DNA from: Cantharellus purpuraceus
Taxonomy: Eukaryota > Basidiomycota > Agaricomycetes > Cantharellales > Hydnaceae
Direction: 5' to 3'
DNA: 64,000 nucleotides
NCBI GenBank assembly: GCA_025174535.1
Contig: JALBUN010000048.1
Span: forward strand, 1,364,001 to 1,428,000
In this document: one piece after another, positions 36,988-50,100 of the stretch
How the letters are laid out: each line of letters begins with the position of its first letter
How positions within the stretch are numbered: the first letter of the stretch is position 1
Made by a program: the position numbers and the translations under genes
Notes under the pieces: generated by a model
The model's input: the letters and a program-made list of their open reading frames with translations, nothing else
What the model was told of the DNA's origin: nothing
Databases searched by the model: none

Positions 36988-38616
36988 ATGTCGCTACCTC
37001 AGTCGCGCCAGTCACCACTAGCTCACTCGGACTTGCCCCAGGAGGACGACCCATCGCGTTCTAATAACATTGCCCGCTACGACTCAATCCAAGGGGCTCT
37101 CGGTGGTAGGCGCGTCTCTCAGCCAGTGCCTCTGGCCTACCTTCGAAGCAACCCAGATATCGCCCCACCTCAACCCCACATGCCTCCAGACTCTCGCTAC
37201 GCATATCCGTCTTCCTCGTCAAGTGCGACACAAAATCACCAGTATCCCTATGAGCACCAGTATCCCCCATCATCTTCGTATACGACGTCAGTGTATTCAC
37301 ATAATTCTCTACCGCGTATGCGGACCCCTCATTCGCTTTCCGAGCCGCCCCGTACCCCTGTTAATCAACCTCCTCAAGGTTACGGACTGTCCTATCTCAC
37401 CTATCCACCAGGCAACCAGTATGCAGTCCCATCGGGGATGCCTGCACCCTCGTGGAGCACGACTTATTCACATTATCCACAATCGCCAACGGATGTCTCT
37501 GTAAGCCCAGAGCTTGTACGTGTCGAGCCAATGGCACAAGCAAGCCAACAAGATCCAGGCCCGTATCGCACATCCGATGCTCCCGCTTCACCTCACGTTG
37601 ATACTTCGCGGCACATTTCAGGATCTTCTCGAGATGTTGGACCATCAGAGTCCAAGGGCAAGCAACGCGAAGGTCTTCTTCCAATTCATCGTTCTCGCAA
37701 TTCCCAAGAACCGGACTATCATAAGGTTAGAACGACAATACATTCTCGTCGCCTACCCCAATTTGCCCACTCCGTTCTGGAATCCAGTTATCTGAAACAT
37801 ATCGTCTTTTACTCGATAATGCAAATCATTCTCCGACTCTCGCCTCCACGCTCCATGCTTTGCCTTCAGGCCTGCCATCTTCCGATGTGTTAAGCCGACT
37901 TCATGAGTTTGCTCTCGAAGGAGTCCGACAATTCGATTCCTCCGAACAAGGCGAGCCTCCGCCGCGGTCTCCTAGCCCACACCTTCGTTCTCAGCAGTCA
38001 AAGGATGATGGCAAGGGGTCTTCAAAGCGGCAGGCAAGTCCGCCAACATGTCCAATTGCTTGTCCTAAAGTCATTTGCTAGCGCACCGACCCGTCTTCAG
38101 CCGTCGAATCCCAAAAATGTATGGGTTGTGGAGCCACATCCACACCAGAGTGGCGTAGGGGGCCATTAGGTACGTATGGCTTCCATTGCCCACGGCCAGG
38201 CACTGATCGCAGTTTCTTGAAGGGCCGCGCACACTCTGTAATGCATGCGGTCTGGTGTATGCGAAGCTGGTAGGGCCACAGGCAACAGTTAACCATTCCA
38301 TCACTCACGTTAGTGTACATGGCAGATTAAGAAACGTGGGCGAGCTGAGGCTGGTCGGTTCATAGAAGGGGCGGCCAGTTTTGCAGCCAGCGCCGCCGAG
38401 ACCGTGCCTAGCGAGTTTAATCAGGATTTTGCCGGCGGCCTGGCCTCAGGAAGTACAGGGGTTCAACAACCCCCTCATTCACAGCAAGATGAGGACGATC
38501 GGGACGGCCAACCTCGAGGTGCATCTAGCGCCGAGGGGGAAGGGAGCGAGGATGATTCGTATGAAGACCTTCCGAGTCACTCTGGGTCTCGTCCTCAGCA
38601 AGAGGACCGTCGCTAG
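36988..38616 (+). CDS. GATA-type zinc-finger transcription factor
   Basis: The start is uncertain; ATG 36,988 (MSLPQSRQSPLAHSD) is chosen, and the frame is open upstream. A long Pro/Ser/Tyr-rich N-terminus is followed by an intron (37,736-37,787) and a short helical region (LSETYRLLLDNAN; LSRLHEFALEGVRQ). Then come introns near 38,040-38,101, 38,170-38,220 and 38,268-38,324. The exons join to a zinc finger CMGCGATSTPEWRRGPL plus GPRTLCNACGLVYAKL, spacing CX2CX18CX2C, the fungal type with an 18-residue loop, followed by basic KKRGRAEAGR. The acidic C-terminus ends QQEDRR. It should bind GATA sites; no PAS domain is seen, so it is not a classical WC-2. The target pathway is unknown. Confidence 0.85.
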
Positions 38617-39308
38617 ACCATTTCCATTGCATATACTATAGGGCAGTTGGCATAACTGAGGTTCTGAACAATTACACTACTACTCATGGTGGGTACGTCG
38701 CTGATCTGCTATACTACTTACTTTTTCCACTACATTTACTTCTTTTGGGGCTTAATATCAATGGTAACCTACTGTAACGATGCATTGATTTTCTTTACAT
38801 TTCTCTGTAAAATCCTTGGCTGTATACATAAAACTCGCTATCAGATTTGATCCTCTTGATCTTGCTGGTTTGTTGCCGAAATACACTTACTGTATTCTGG
38901 CCATATGATCGGTCCCTCGGTAAACCGTAGCCGTAGACGCGTCGCCACTAGTGAATTCTTGAACTCGCAGGGTTGGCAACTGCCAGGGTTGGCTATAACT
39001 GTCATAACTCTCTGCCAAAACTTAAAAGCTTGTTGCCCACCGGCTCCCTCATCGAGGCGCTGCCATTAAGGATCATAGAAGAGAGCAGGAGGATACCATA
39101 TATAAAGAGTATCCCGAAGTAAGAGAAGTCTCGGCAGCTCCGCTGCTTCGGCCCATCTCAACCCGCTCTCTTCCATCCGACGCCGAATGCCGCATTGAGA
39201 TATGTCCGAAGCCAGGAATAAACAAGCTGAGACAACACCAGCAAACATGAATCCATCTGTCCATCAAGAGATTTCACTGCTGACGTTACAGAACACCGTT
39301 GTTACCAA
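38617..39308. other. Convergent intergenic region
   Basis: About 690 bp between the GATA gene stop and the HGH1 stop. AT-rich 3'-UTR-like sequence on the left. A small imperfect tandem repeat (AGGGTTGGCAACTGCC then AGGGTTGGC) lies near 38,970. No gene recognised; the minus-strand frames near 39,066-39,267 have no family resemblance. Confidence 0.4.
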
Positions 39309-41026
39309 TCATACTTCTTCAATTCTGTCATCATCTGAGTCCGCTTCCTGATCAAAAGTGTCATTTTCCGCCTCATCATCGACATCCCCTTCGTCTCTTT
39401 TGAGCAAGTTCACCAGCCGTTCAATGTGTTCCGAGATCTTCGGGCTTGCATTAGCCAGAAACGCTTTAGACACAGCTAACTGACCTTGTCAACCTGTTCA
39501 AACTCATGCATAGCTTGTACTATCTCATAAGTGCCATTACCTCTCAAAAACTCACGTCCCCATCGCGTTGTACATAAGAGTAGCAGTGTCTCCAAGTGCG
39601 TTAAGCGAATAACACTATCGGGCTCTCGTTGTTTCGTCGACGGCAAGAATTGCAACGCTAGCGGTAACTTCTCTTGATCCTGTGACACTTATTTATATCA
39701 GCTTCATGAGCATATCAAGTTAGAGAATGAATTACTCCACCTCAAGATCAAACTCTTCAGGACCTGCAAGGGGCAGAAGGATAGAGGGAAGGACATTCAC
39801 ACCTGGCGCCGAGATCGTTGATGGGGGAACGACAACCTGTCTGTCCTCTAACATAAGAAGTGCCTGATGTGCCGGAGCGTGAAATGAGCAATTCCTAACT
39901 CAACTTTCAGTTAGATTCAGGAAGGGAATTGAAGGCGTCTGATGAAAGAGGACAAACTTGATAACTGACACGGCACCGCCCCTCCGAATGGTATCGGCAT
40001 ACTCAGTGAATGGGGTTAGTTTCGAAATCGGGTACTCCATGCCTGAAATGTAAGAACTTATAGCCAATGGATTTGTAGGGCTTGGTGTCAGAAAAAATAA
40101 ACGCCCTTGAGGCGTCTGTGTTGACCATGTGACATGAAGTGCAAGCCGCTGTCAGAGCGAAACGGAATAGACGGGCAAATGTGGCATACCACACTAAGAT
40201 TGGCAAAGACGCTAGACAAGAAATGCAGCTGTCCTTCACGTTTTGACGTTTTTGTAATGTCACCATGCTGAACTGAAACACTAGACGCAAACGCATCTAC
40301 GAGGAGAGGTAATGCGGCCAAATCCACCGTTTCATGTTGTGAACACGATGGTGTAGGAGATGTTGCTGATCTGGACTGGACGGGATAGTAACTGTAGCTC
40401 AAGGACGTGTCCACCACAACTGGGACTTTCATGGTCAGAATAGTAGCACAGATTGAGTGATGAGCCGTGAGATTGGACAGCAACATGGCTGCAAGGTCAG
40501 CGAGCACAGAAGGGGGATGCTGGGTGACACAGGTATATAAGTGGCATCTCACAACGAGAAACGTTGAAACTGACTAGAATGTAAGAAACAAGAAATACAA
40601 GAAATGACGTCTCGGAGAGCGGAGTCGCCCAAAGTGGAGAGTCAGACAGATTGACGAGGGAGCGAAATGCATCGTGCGCGATAGCCTGGTTGGGAACGCG
40701 CGCTCAGAAGGGCCAAAGGTCTAAGACAACCAAAACGCCAGGGACATGCCAGTTGATCACGACAGAGTAACTTCAAGTCTCGTGAAAGTTCTGTGTCTTT
40801 ATAAGAATCAGTCCGAACGCCTCCACCGCTCTTCATGCCAGCGAGGAAAATGCCTCGGTGAGGTGAATCCTTTGGAGTGTGCCCTGCCAGGTTCTCCAGA
40901 GCGACTTGCCTGACTTGGGGATTACGGTCATGTAGAAAAGGCAGAAGCTACAATGCAGCAAATGTCATAACGCACTTTGAATGCTCGACTTGAAAAACAA
41001 CTCACTTCTTGCAGTTGGGCATCCAT
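39309..41026 (-). CDS. HGH1: HGH1, eEF2-specific folding chaperone
   Basis: Start MDAQLQE (ATG 41,026), stop at 39,309. An armadillo-type protein that in yeast helps fold translation elongation factor eEF2. The second exon opens LLPFLHDRNPQVRQVALENL, the typical first repeat. Later exons give TAHHSICATILTMKVPVV, SVFANLSV and the C-terminal DUF384-type signature DSVIRLTHLETLLLLCTTRW with GREFLR. The tail (HIERLVNLL then acidic) ends DDDRIEEV. Six or more short introns are inferred. The gene faces SPT20 head to head with about 61 bp between start codons. Confidence 0.88.
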
Positions 41027-41087
41027 AGGATAGGACGAATTCCACTCCGACGTCTACAGGCGGACGGGCGGCTTGCACAGTTGGACC
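41027..41087. promoter_or_regulatory. Very short bidirectional promoter, HGH1 / SPT20
   Basis: Only 61 bp separate the two start codons. The segment is CG-rich with CGACGT and CGGACGGGCGG; there is no TATA box. Either transcripts have nearly leaderless 5' ends, or each promoter extends into the neighbouring gene. Confidence 0.6.
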
Positions 41088-43465
41088 ATGACTTCAATGG
41101 CCCTCTCATATAATCAACCTCGCTTTTCACAAAATCTTCTTTCCAAGTATAAGAAGTGTCCCCCATCGTTTACTATCAATTTATACGATGATCATTGGAC
41201 CCTCAACAAAGGCCCTAGCAAATTCCTCTACACTCAACCAGTGTCGGTTGGTGCTATCACTTCTGATTATCATGCACGGTGTTGATCATTGAAAAGGGAT
41301 TATTGGATGAAGTGCGAGCTTTGCGAATACCCGTGGATTTCATCGAGATCTTTGACATAGCCCTTGTTCCGTACTATGAAGGTGGCGTAAAGTTGCTAGT
41401 TTATCACGGTTGCTAATTCAGGGCCATTGTCCATGAAGGATGCATGATCGTTGAATCTATCGATCATAGGAAGCCTCGCTTGCACAATCAGCAATCCACT
41501 GCCAAAGAGCCTGAGTGTGTGCGAGTGGTTCTTCAGCCCAACGCAGAGTCGTTTTATGCAGACCTCTGTCTGCTAAATGCCAAAAATGGAGGCGCTTGGA
41601 CTGACCAGGAAGCCCTTGAAGTCGAATCAAAGATATTGGTAAATCTCAAATAGAGTTTTTCTTGTTGAAACGCTGATGGAACAATTACAGAACGCCACCT
41701 GTCCACCTCTGTGTTTGGAACCTGATGTAAACCTCACTCGTGTTGTCAATACCGTGATTCGAGCCTCCACACCATGCGACTCAGTCGTGCTGAAGCGCAA
41801 ACAAGTCCACGAACCCGAAGAGGATGAGAACGACAAAGCCAAACGTGCAAAGCTTTGGTCTCAATACATGCATCCACACAATGGAAAACCATCGTCACAA
41901 GCGTGAGTATTGAGCCACCCTTGTCATCTGACGGTGAACTTAATATCTTTGAACAGTCGGCAACGTTCTATGTTCGATATTTTGAATGAGATTACTCAGA
42001 AAGATGAAAGAGGCGCATATTCTCTGAAATGGAAACAGCCGAAGAATGAGCCAGCTCTCTTTCCGCCTCAAGGTCAACCGCAGAATAACCATACCATCAC
42101 TCCACCCAACGTCGTGAAAGCAACACCCCCATCGACCTCCTCACAAGATGATCAGAAGCCGAAGCCGAAGCCTAAAGTGACGGTTAAGAAGCCTGAGCCT
42201 GCGGAGATGCCAGCACCAGTCCCGTCAAACAAAGTAAAACCGAAGCCAATGACAAGCACAAATACGCCTGCGCCTGCGCCTTCTCCAGTTCCTGACCACC
42301 GCAAAGTGGGCCCTGGTCCGGGTGTTAGCAGGACGCCCATTGATACAACGTCTTTGGCCACAGGATCACCTCACCAACCACTTCAGTTTCAACAGCCACC
42401 TCAACCTTCAACTAGCCCTCACCCGCCTGGACCCCCAAACTCCGGTACTCCTGTCGCTAGTAATAGTCAACTTAAGAAACGAGGTGTTCTAAAGAAAACA
42501 GAAGACCAGACAGTACAACCTACGGTTCAGCCACAATCACATCCGCCGAACCCGATGGTAGGCGATCGTGACTTGTCATTCCTCTGTGATATTAATGTAG
42601 TCTACACTAGGACCCACAAACTGCTGCTTGGCAGCCCCCCATTCCCCCCGCGCAATATTTATCACAGCCTCCACCTACAAAGAAGAAGCAACAGGCACAA
42701 CAACCACCACAGCAGGGCCCGCCATTCCATACTCAGACACCTGTTCCGGGATTCGCGGGAAATTCAGGCTTTCCTCAAAATGCGGCTTACAAGAATACAG
42801 GCGGTATGGCACAAAATCCGAATATGAATCGTGGTAGTCCAATTGCCCACAATCAACCTCTCCTCTCTCGGGATCCTTTGCCACCGCATTCCCAGAGCCC
42901 ACATCCTCCATCACAGCAATCTCAGCAAGCAGCTGCACAGCCTCAGCACCCGATACCACATCCATCCCATCAATACAACATGCACCTGTCGCAGAATCGC
43001 TACAACCCTGCGATGCAGGCCCAGGCTGGGCATCATCCGCAGCCAATAGCACAACACGCCATGCCTCAACAACACCATACTCAACCGACGAATACATCCC
43101 GTAGTGCACCGGGACAACATGATCCGTCACAATCCATGGTGCACCCGCAAATGCAATACAACCCGGTGGCATATCCATATCAAATGCATATGCATGGGAT
43201 GATAAATGGTGTACGGATGGCAAATATGCCTGGCGCACAGGCTGCCGGGGGTCAGTACATGGCCGGGCCAGCATGGCGAGTGGCTGCGGGTCGGGGTGGC
43301 GGTCCTCCGATGACCACCATCCCTATGCACAATGCGCAATTTCAACAGCAGCAAATGTTGGCTGCGATAAATAGAGCTCAGGCTCAGCAAGCACAAGCCC
43401 AACAGGCCCAGCAAGCACAACAGACTCAGCAAGCTCAGCCCCAGGCCCAGAGCCAGGGTCGATAG
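41088..43465 (+). CDS. SPT20: SPT20, SAGA complex subunit
   Basis: Spt20 holds the SAGA coactivator together and contacts TBP/SAGA core modules. Start MTSMALSYNQPRFSQNLL at 41,088. The first about 200 residues are the Spt20 domain: KYKKCPPSFTINLYDDHW, LLDEVRALRIPVDFIEIFD, VPYYEGAIVHEGCMIVES and HRKPR. The CVRVVLQPNAESFYADLC strand follows and the domain ends near ALEVESKIL. Introns are inferred near 41,238-41,300, 41,382-41,423, 41,638-41,690, 41,903-41,957 and about 42,566-42,600. The C-terminal half is Pro/Gln/Ala-rich (Q-rich from 42,900) and low complexity, as usual for fungal Spt20. Stop at 43,465, only about 110 bp before the next gene on the same strand. Confidence 0.9.
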
Positions 43466-43577
43466 GAACCATTATTTATACAACATTTTAAACATCTGTA
43501 TTGCATTGTATTACGTAATAGTTCGCCCATACCTAGAGTTCTAAGTTTGCACTTATTGCAATTGCGTCCACTCGACA

Positions 43578-45740
43578 ATGTCAGACACAACAGGTATGTT
43601 GTCGGTTGTATAATCAGAAGAGCTACGGTCTCACGCTTGTTCATTCTGTAGCTATACTTTCGGTGTACGATAAAAGTAATCTCATTGAACTTGCACATGG
43701 CCTTCACTCTGCTGGCGTCCGTCTTCTAGGATCAGGAGGCACCGCCAAAAAAATCAGAGACTCTGGTATTCCTATTGAGTTAGAACGCCGAGTGATGTTT
43801 CTTGCTACTTCTTGTCTAATAGTATCATAGGGATGTTGCAGACATCACGAGGGCGCCGGAGATGTTAGGTGGCCGTGTAAAGACACTCCATCCTGCGGTT
43901 CATGGCGGTATGTTCATCCAAGTTGAGCGTGGTCTCCTAACGTTCTAGCAGTTATCAAGGAATCCTTGCCCGCAACATACCTTCGGATCAGCAGGATCTC
44001 AAATCCCAAGGCATCTCGCCAATCTCGATCGTGGTGTGCAACCTTTATCCGTTTGAAGACACTATATCGAAGCCTACTAGTACACTACCGGATGCTGTTG
44101 AAGAAATTGACATAGGCGGAGTGACACTTCTTCGAGCAGCCGCCAAAAATCATGAGCGCGTGTCAGTGCTATCTAATCCCACAGATTACGCTCCATTTCT
44201 TGCCGCGTGGAAGATGGGTCAAGGAGATGTTGGATCCGACATGCGGAGGTTCCTGGCATTGAAAGCCTTTGAGGCTACTGCCTCCTATGATGAAGCCATT
44301 AGCGGATATTTCAGGCAGCAGTTTGCTTCTGCTCATCTGGGCGATCAGTTGGCGGGACCTGTTCAGTGTCTTCCTCTTCGGTACGGCGCCAACCCACATC
44401 AAAAGCCAGCACAAGCATATGTGACAAATGGAGAGTTGCCATTCAAAGGTGCACCACGCGTTCTCAAGGTTTCCAGGTCTGATCGCCCCTGTGCTTGTAG
44501 TCCTCGCCGGTTCCCCCGGGTACATAAATCTACTGGACGCTCTGAACTCTTACGCTTTAGTTACCGAGCTCCGTGAAGCCCTTGGGCTACCTGCAGCGGC
44601 GTCCTTCAAACATGTATCTCCTGCAGGGGCTGCTGTAGGCATTGAGCTTAGTGAGGCAGAAATGAAAGTCTATGGGGTGGATGATTTAAAGCAACCCCTA
44701 ACCCTGTTGGCAATTGCTTATGCGCGTGCCCGAGGTCCGTTTTCGTACTTTCTTGCTTGGGAGTTATTCTGAACCGACAGTCAGGAGCTGATCGGATGTC
44801 GTCTTTTGGTGACTTCATCGCTCTCTCAGACCCTTGTGATGTTGCGACGGCACGTATCATCTCCCGCGAAGTATCTGATGGCATAATAGCCCCTGGATAC
44901 TCCGAGGGGGCGCTGGAATTGCTCACAAAGAAGAAGGGTGGCAAGTATACTATCTTGCAAGTGAGTCCGGCCTTTTTTCTCGGACCACGGATATTTACCT
45001 CATGATAAGATGAATGCTGTCTATCGACCCCCACCAAAAGAAACGCGACAATTATATGGTGTATACTTACAACAAAACCGTAATGATGCTAAGATTGATA
45101 GCTCATTATTCCAAAACGTCGTATCTGCCAACAAGACAGTACGTGGCCGAGACCCCTAGTTCGGTGTTTACTAACTTATATTCTTTAGATCCCCGAGAAA
45201 GCGCTCATCGATCTTATTGTGGCCACTCTGGCGCTGAAATTCACGCAATCCAATAGCGTAGCGTATGCCTTTCGTGGGGCAATCATCGGTCTCGGAGCAG
45301 GACAACAATCGCGAATACACTGCACCCGTCTTGCAGGGTCTAAAGCGGATAATTGGTGGCTTCGACATCACCCACGGGTTTTAAACCTTCCATTTAAGAA
45401 AGGTGTCAAACGCCCCGAAAAGGCAAATGCCATTGACCTATTTGTGGGTGGAGAAGAGCTTGAAGGTGGGGAGAAAGCACAATGGGAGAGCCTTTTTGAA
45501 ATGATTCCCCAGCCCCTGAGCCTCCAAGAAAGACGGGAGCATGCTGCGGAGCTGGAAGGCGTTGCGTGCTCAAGTGATGCATTCTTCCCTTTCCCGGACA
45601 ACGTGCACAGAGCAAGGAAAAGTGGTGTTAGATACCTTGCTGCGCCATCCGGGAGCGTGATGGACGAGGAGTGTATCAAGGCTGCCAACGAGCATCAGAT
45701 GGTGTTTGCACACACAAATCTCCGGCTATTCCATCACTAG
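43578..45740 (+). CDS. ADE16: Bifunctional AICAR transformylase / IMP cyclohydrolase
   Basis: The last two steps of purine synthesis. The start MSDTT (43,578) is a tiny first exon, joined after an intron to [15 protein letters not shown]. The N-terminal cyclohydrolase (MGS-like) has [15 protein letters not shown], then [30 protein letters not shown] and [17 protein letters not shown]. The C-terminal transformylase has [29 protein letters not shown] (catalytic Lys-His), [24 protein letters not shown] and [21 protein letters not shown], with RTRL-like CTRLAG. It ends [13 protein letters not shown]. Several introns (for example near 43,584-43,651, 43,791-43,849 and 44,961-45,010) are inferred. 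Normal length, about 600 residues. Yeast has paralogues ADE16 and ADE17; which name fits cannot be decided. Confidence 0.95.
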
Positions 45741-45804
45741 CACAGATGTTTGCGCGCAACAATAGACTGAGTTCTCGACAGGCATATATTACTAACAGGT
45801 AGAG

Positions 45805-46921
45805 CTAAGAGGAAATCTTTCGTTGTGCACGTTCCGCCTCTAGATCGTTTGCCCAGGACTTCACCTCTGGATGTTTTATGTGTGGTAGGCTGCTGTCAAA
45901 GAAAGACTGCAAGGTTTTTGTGTCGTCCCTTGACTCATAATCAGATGCTGTTCAACAACGTCAAGCACCAGAATGAGATCATCAGACAAATACCAACCTT
46001 GGACTGCCATTTCGAACCTATCCAAGTCTGAATGAACTGATTAATGTGATTGAAAGGAGTGTGGGAAGTAAAATGACCTTTAACAAATTGTGCCTCTTCT
46101 GTCTCCTGTTCTTCATACTCCTGCCAGAGGCGTCAAATCAATGGTCACAATAGGAAGATGAGAACTGACATTCCAGAGTGCTTCAATGCGCTGGGCTGCT
46201 GGGGAGTTGTGTAACATTTCGTGCACGAAATTATGCATCGCTTCCTACCACCCCTCCTGTGTCAATTCACTGGAAAGACTGATATATATAGGCACCAACC
46301 GCTTCAAGGCGCTGTTTCTCAGCCTTGGGTATGCCTTCACGGGGTGCGATATCACCCACTGACGTACATCGTGAATCTATTGACCGGGTCAATAAAAATG
46401 AATGTCACTGTTTCCTTACCTTGTGCCTCAGCGAGGTCATGAACGACGCAGAGCATGACACATTTGGCGATGTCTAGTTTCACGTCCGAGCTACAGAGTG
46501 CCATTACGGCCATGCGATGCATATGATCTGAAATACTGGGTTTGGAAACAGTAAATTTATTTAACAATGAATCTCAGGCATGTGTAAAACCTTTCTGAAT
46601 CCGATATCTCAGAGCAACATTAGTGAAGGAATTGTGAGAAACGAGCGAACACTCACCTTATGATAGGTCCAACCTGTTCTCTTTTGGGTCTGCAAAGGTG
46701 CGATTTGTTATTAAAGCAGATCCGAACAACGTAGCCCTTAGATGACCTTCAATCGCTCCACCACATGAAAGAATGCTAGTCTGTCAACTTTCACGTCTTA
46801 GGGATCAATCAATAATTGAATCAACGCCAATGCTTGTAGCTACTTATTGATCAGAAAACCTACTATCGGTCTTACGGTATAAAGGTGGAAAGACGCGTTC
46901 GGTCATGTTCTGAGAAGCCAT
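45805..46921 (-). CDS. HD-domain 5'-nucleotidase (HDDC2/YGK1-like)
   Basis: Start MASQNMTERVFPPLY (ATG 46,921), stop TAG at 45,805, with many short introns. Joined exons give RLAFFHVVERLKTQKRTGW, SISDHMHRMAVMAL, CVMLCVVHDLAEAQ (the HD metal pair), GDIAPREGIPKAEKQRLEA and DLDRFEMAVQ. The end is SFFDSSLPHIKHPEVKSW then ERAQRKISS. These match the YfbR/HDDC2 family of deoxyribonucleoside 5'-monophosphatases. About 230 residues, normal. It is convergent with ADE16, leaving only about 65 bp between stops. A nucleotide-salvage role next to a purine gene is probably coincidence. Confidence 0.85.
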
Positions 46922-47128
46922 TGCACGGCTTGTGAGGATAGGTATTAATGAATTGATTCACCATTGGCCGTTGGCTTGGTTATGTAAGTATTGTCTCCAT
47001 TGACAAGTTGAGAAAAAAAGAAAATTGAAGTTATGATCGTCATGGTACAAAAGGGATAAGTTAGGTTAAAAAAAACAAATGCAGTCATGAACAAAGAATA
47101 CACCATGGCAGTCACTGGGCCCCTGTAA

Positions 47129-50100
47129 TTACAAGAAACCACTGAGTTGGCTCAGTGAACCTTGTAGCCTCGGGTGCCGTGTCAACGCATCGTGTTTACG
47201 AACGGCTAGGATGATCCTTTTGCCAAATTCAATATATTCCACTCGCCTCACAACATCTCGGTTTATGACCTTGTGCCATGCTCTCCGTTCAACGAGGCAG
47301 AAATCAATAGCGAGGAATTACACTCACATCGACCCATGTTTGTACCGTTCCAAGCAGTGTCTCGACCAAGGGGATATGCTTTTCTACTCCCGAGTTCCAA
47401 GCGTTTGCCACATTGGCCAACGCCGCTAATTTGACATGAATCGTGGTCCATGCACGAACTTCGAAACACGTACCTTCGATGAGTCCCAACCGATGTTGCT
47501 TGAACTCATTCAGATCGAAAGTGAAGCACCCGGTGTCGGCATCAGCTGTGCATGGCATGTTCTGTAAAAGAACATGACGAAGACCATCAATCGAGAACAG
47601 ACATGCAGTGAAGTCGTGCTGAATGGTAATGTTAGGTGACACAATGCACTCAAACCAAAGGGACTGTATTTGATCCCCGTGCGACTAGGACCTTCTCAGC
47701 AATGCAATTGCAGCTGATTAAGAATATAAAGCCTTACCTTGTAAATATTAGGATCCAGTCGCAAAACAGTGAGTATAAATTGAAGACGAAGGTGAATGTG
47801 CCGAAATGGATCGTTGATGTCTTTCCATGCAGATTCTCCTAGTTGGATGTAATAATCCCAATGCTACGACGGATCAGATGAGGAACTCATTGACTTCATA
47901 GTGCACTTACTCGTCTTCTATTTCTCACTAATATGCTACCATAATTTAGCCAACATTCCAGCCATTGATCGGCCTCGTAGTACGGACCACCAAACATAAC
48001 CGACCTGCACCCAAGATGCATGCAGAGACAGGTATAGAGGGGCTGAGAAAAGGCATCTAAGATCTACATTAAGTCTGTTGTAAGTGGCAGCACACTAAAA
48101 TGAAAAGATGCCCACCTCGCTGGCATTATAATCCGCGACATCATTCTCGTCAGGAGGATCCTCGATATCGGCCAAGACAGCCAACAACGCTGGGTCATTG
48201 AGATCTAAGCCGCCATCTCCGTATTCATCCTGGCTTTCTTGGCCATAATGTCTTGTAACGGGCTTTGGGAGGGATGGAGGCGGAAAAATGACTCGCCGGG
48301 CAACAACAAAGCTTTGAATGCATTTACAGATTTCCAACCCTGTACGGTGGTCTTTTGCCATGGGGCTGGAAAGTAGTCGTGACATCCATGCTGATAGCAA
48401 TCGTTAGAAAAAGAGTTAGGACTATGACAAGCTAGTGAAGAGAAAGATGGCACCTTGTAATAGTCCAATCTCAGGGTACTTGGCAGGAAGATTACCGGAA
48501 CGGCTCAAGGCTGGTGTGTTTATAATAATACGAATACTTCCCAAAAGCAGTTGAACTAGTACAACTAGTTTATGTCTCTCCTTCTGGGCGTGACCACAAC
48601 TCTGTACTTGGCTGGACATTGATTCCTCAATCAAGTCATCGATCATTTCTGACGCCCACAGAAGAATATCATCTAGCGGCTTGTTCAAGTGACGAAGGAG
48701 AATGGCAATATGCATCATCGAACGAATGGCAGCGGTTCGCGAATCATGATCTGCATCCTTGAAAGCAATGTATCGACGAACTTGCCGAAGACGAGAGCGG
48801 ATATGCTTCGCGGATGAATCGACGTAGACGGAAACAAATATAGCGCTATAGCGATTGTAGAGCATAGATAGACCTTGACCGGTTGGAGGAATGTGCTTTG
48901 TAAAAGAGGTGGAACCAACAGGGACTGCGAGACTCAACAACCTGGCAAGCTTTGCACCTCGCAACCGACCAATCCCATCCATCTGAAGAAAATCTTTGGA
49001 CGCACGAATAATTAGCTTGAGAAATAGGCCGAAGGCAGTGTCATTCGTTTGATGTGCGTCAAGAAAGGCTTCATTCCTCTCCCGAATGAATGCTGGGAAA
49101 TCATCAGGCTCGCCGAGAAGATTGGAGAATTGGCGACTTCTGAAAATGGCGCATAGTTCTTGAAACATATCATCGGCCTCATTCAATCGCCAATTCCAAC
49201 GAGTGGAGAGAAGGAAACATCTTGCTGTGACCAAACGCAAATACGTATCTCGTTTATGAAGCGTTGACGCTGGCTTGCTGTTGTCACGTACATCCGCACT
49301 CAAGCGAATGCACCTAAGCGCTTTCCTGACAATGGGCCAGTGCGCCTCTAATCTTGGAATTGATGTGCTGAGCCCCTCGAGCGAGAACTGGGAAACTGTG
49401 CACAAGCTGAATGTTGTCCGCCAGATGTGTTCGCTTTTATACAGCTGCGACTCGGGCTTATTTGCTTGCCCATCCATTCCTGCTTCGACTATTCGCCAGA
49501 ATGGGGGGATGGGTTTGGTTGTGTCGTTCACGGCGTGACTTTGAAAGTACGGTGCAACATGGAATATACAAATCCAAAGTTCTAAGGCACGGAGATTTGA
49601 AGATGTAGTATTCTTCAATTGGCCATTCTGTAAAAGCCCTATCGTGCGTTCAAAACCATATTCAAGGAGCCTGCGCAATAATTGAACACAATATTGTTCA
49701 GCAGCATGAGTTGTGATAATGGTAGCCGCCTTGTCCGACGTTCTGCCTCGTCTTTGGTATGCATATACAAGGCGCAAATGCATTTCCACGGCGAACCAGT
49801 ACAGCGCAAAGGATCGATAATCCATATTATGCCCATCTGCAGAAATCAACTCGACACGCTCATTGATTCTCGCGAGGAGGTGGTTGATCTGTTCAGAAAT
49901 AATAGCAACAAGAAGGCTCTCGTCGTCGTCATTTATACGAAGAGCTCTGAATGTGACCATGTGGCAAAGCGCATGCATCAACGTATCCGCCGCTTTTATA
50001 GTCATTGGAGCTTCTTGATCATTAAAAGCTATAATGGACGCATTGTAAAGTTTGTCGCAAGCAGAAGCGAAGATGGGTGAAATCTGTGTGATTGGCATGT

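Noticed and set aside
38036..38101. GC-AG intron (CAG|GCAAGT) in the GATA gene
   Set aside because: Splicing there puts the zinc finger out of frame; the GT four bases downstream restores the CMGCG frame, so a normal GT-AG intron is preferred.
45805..46921. Functional purine/nucleotide cluster of ADE16 with the HD nucleotidase
   Set aside because: Only two genes, convergent, with unrelated neighbours; adjacency is not evidence of a cluster.
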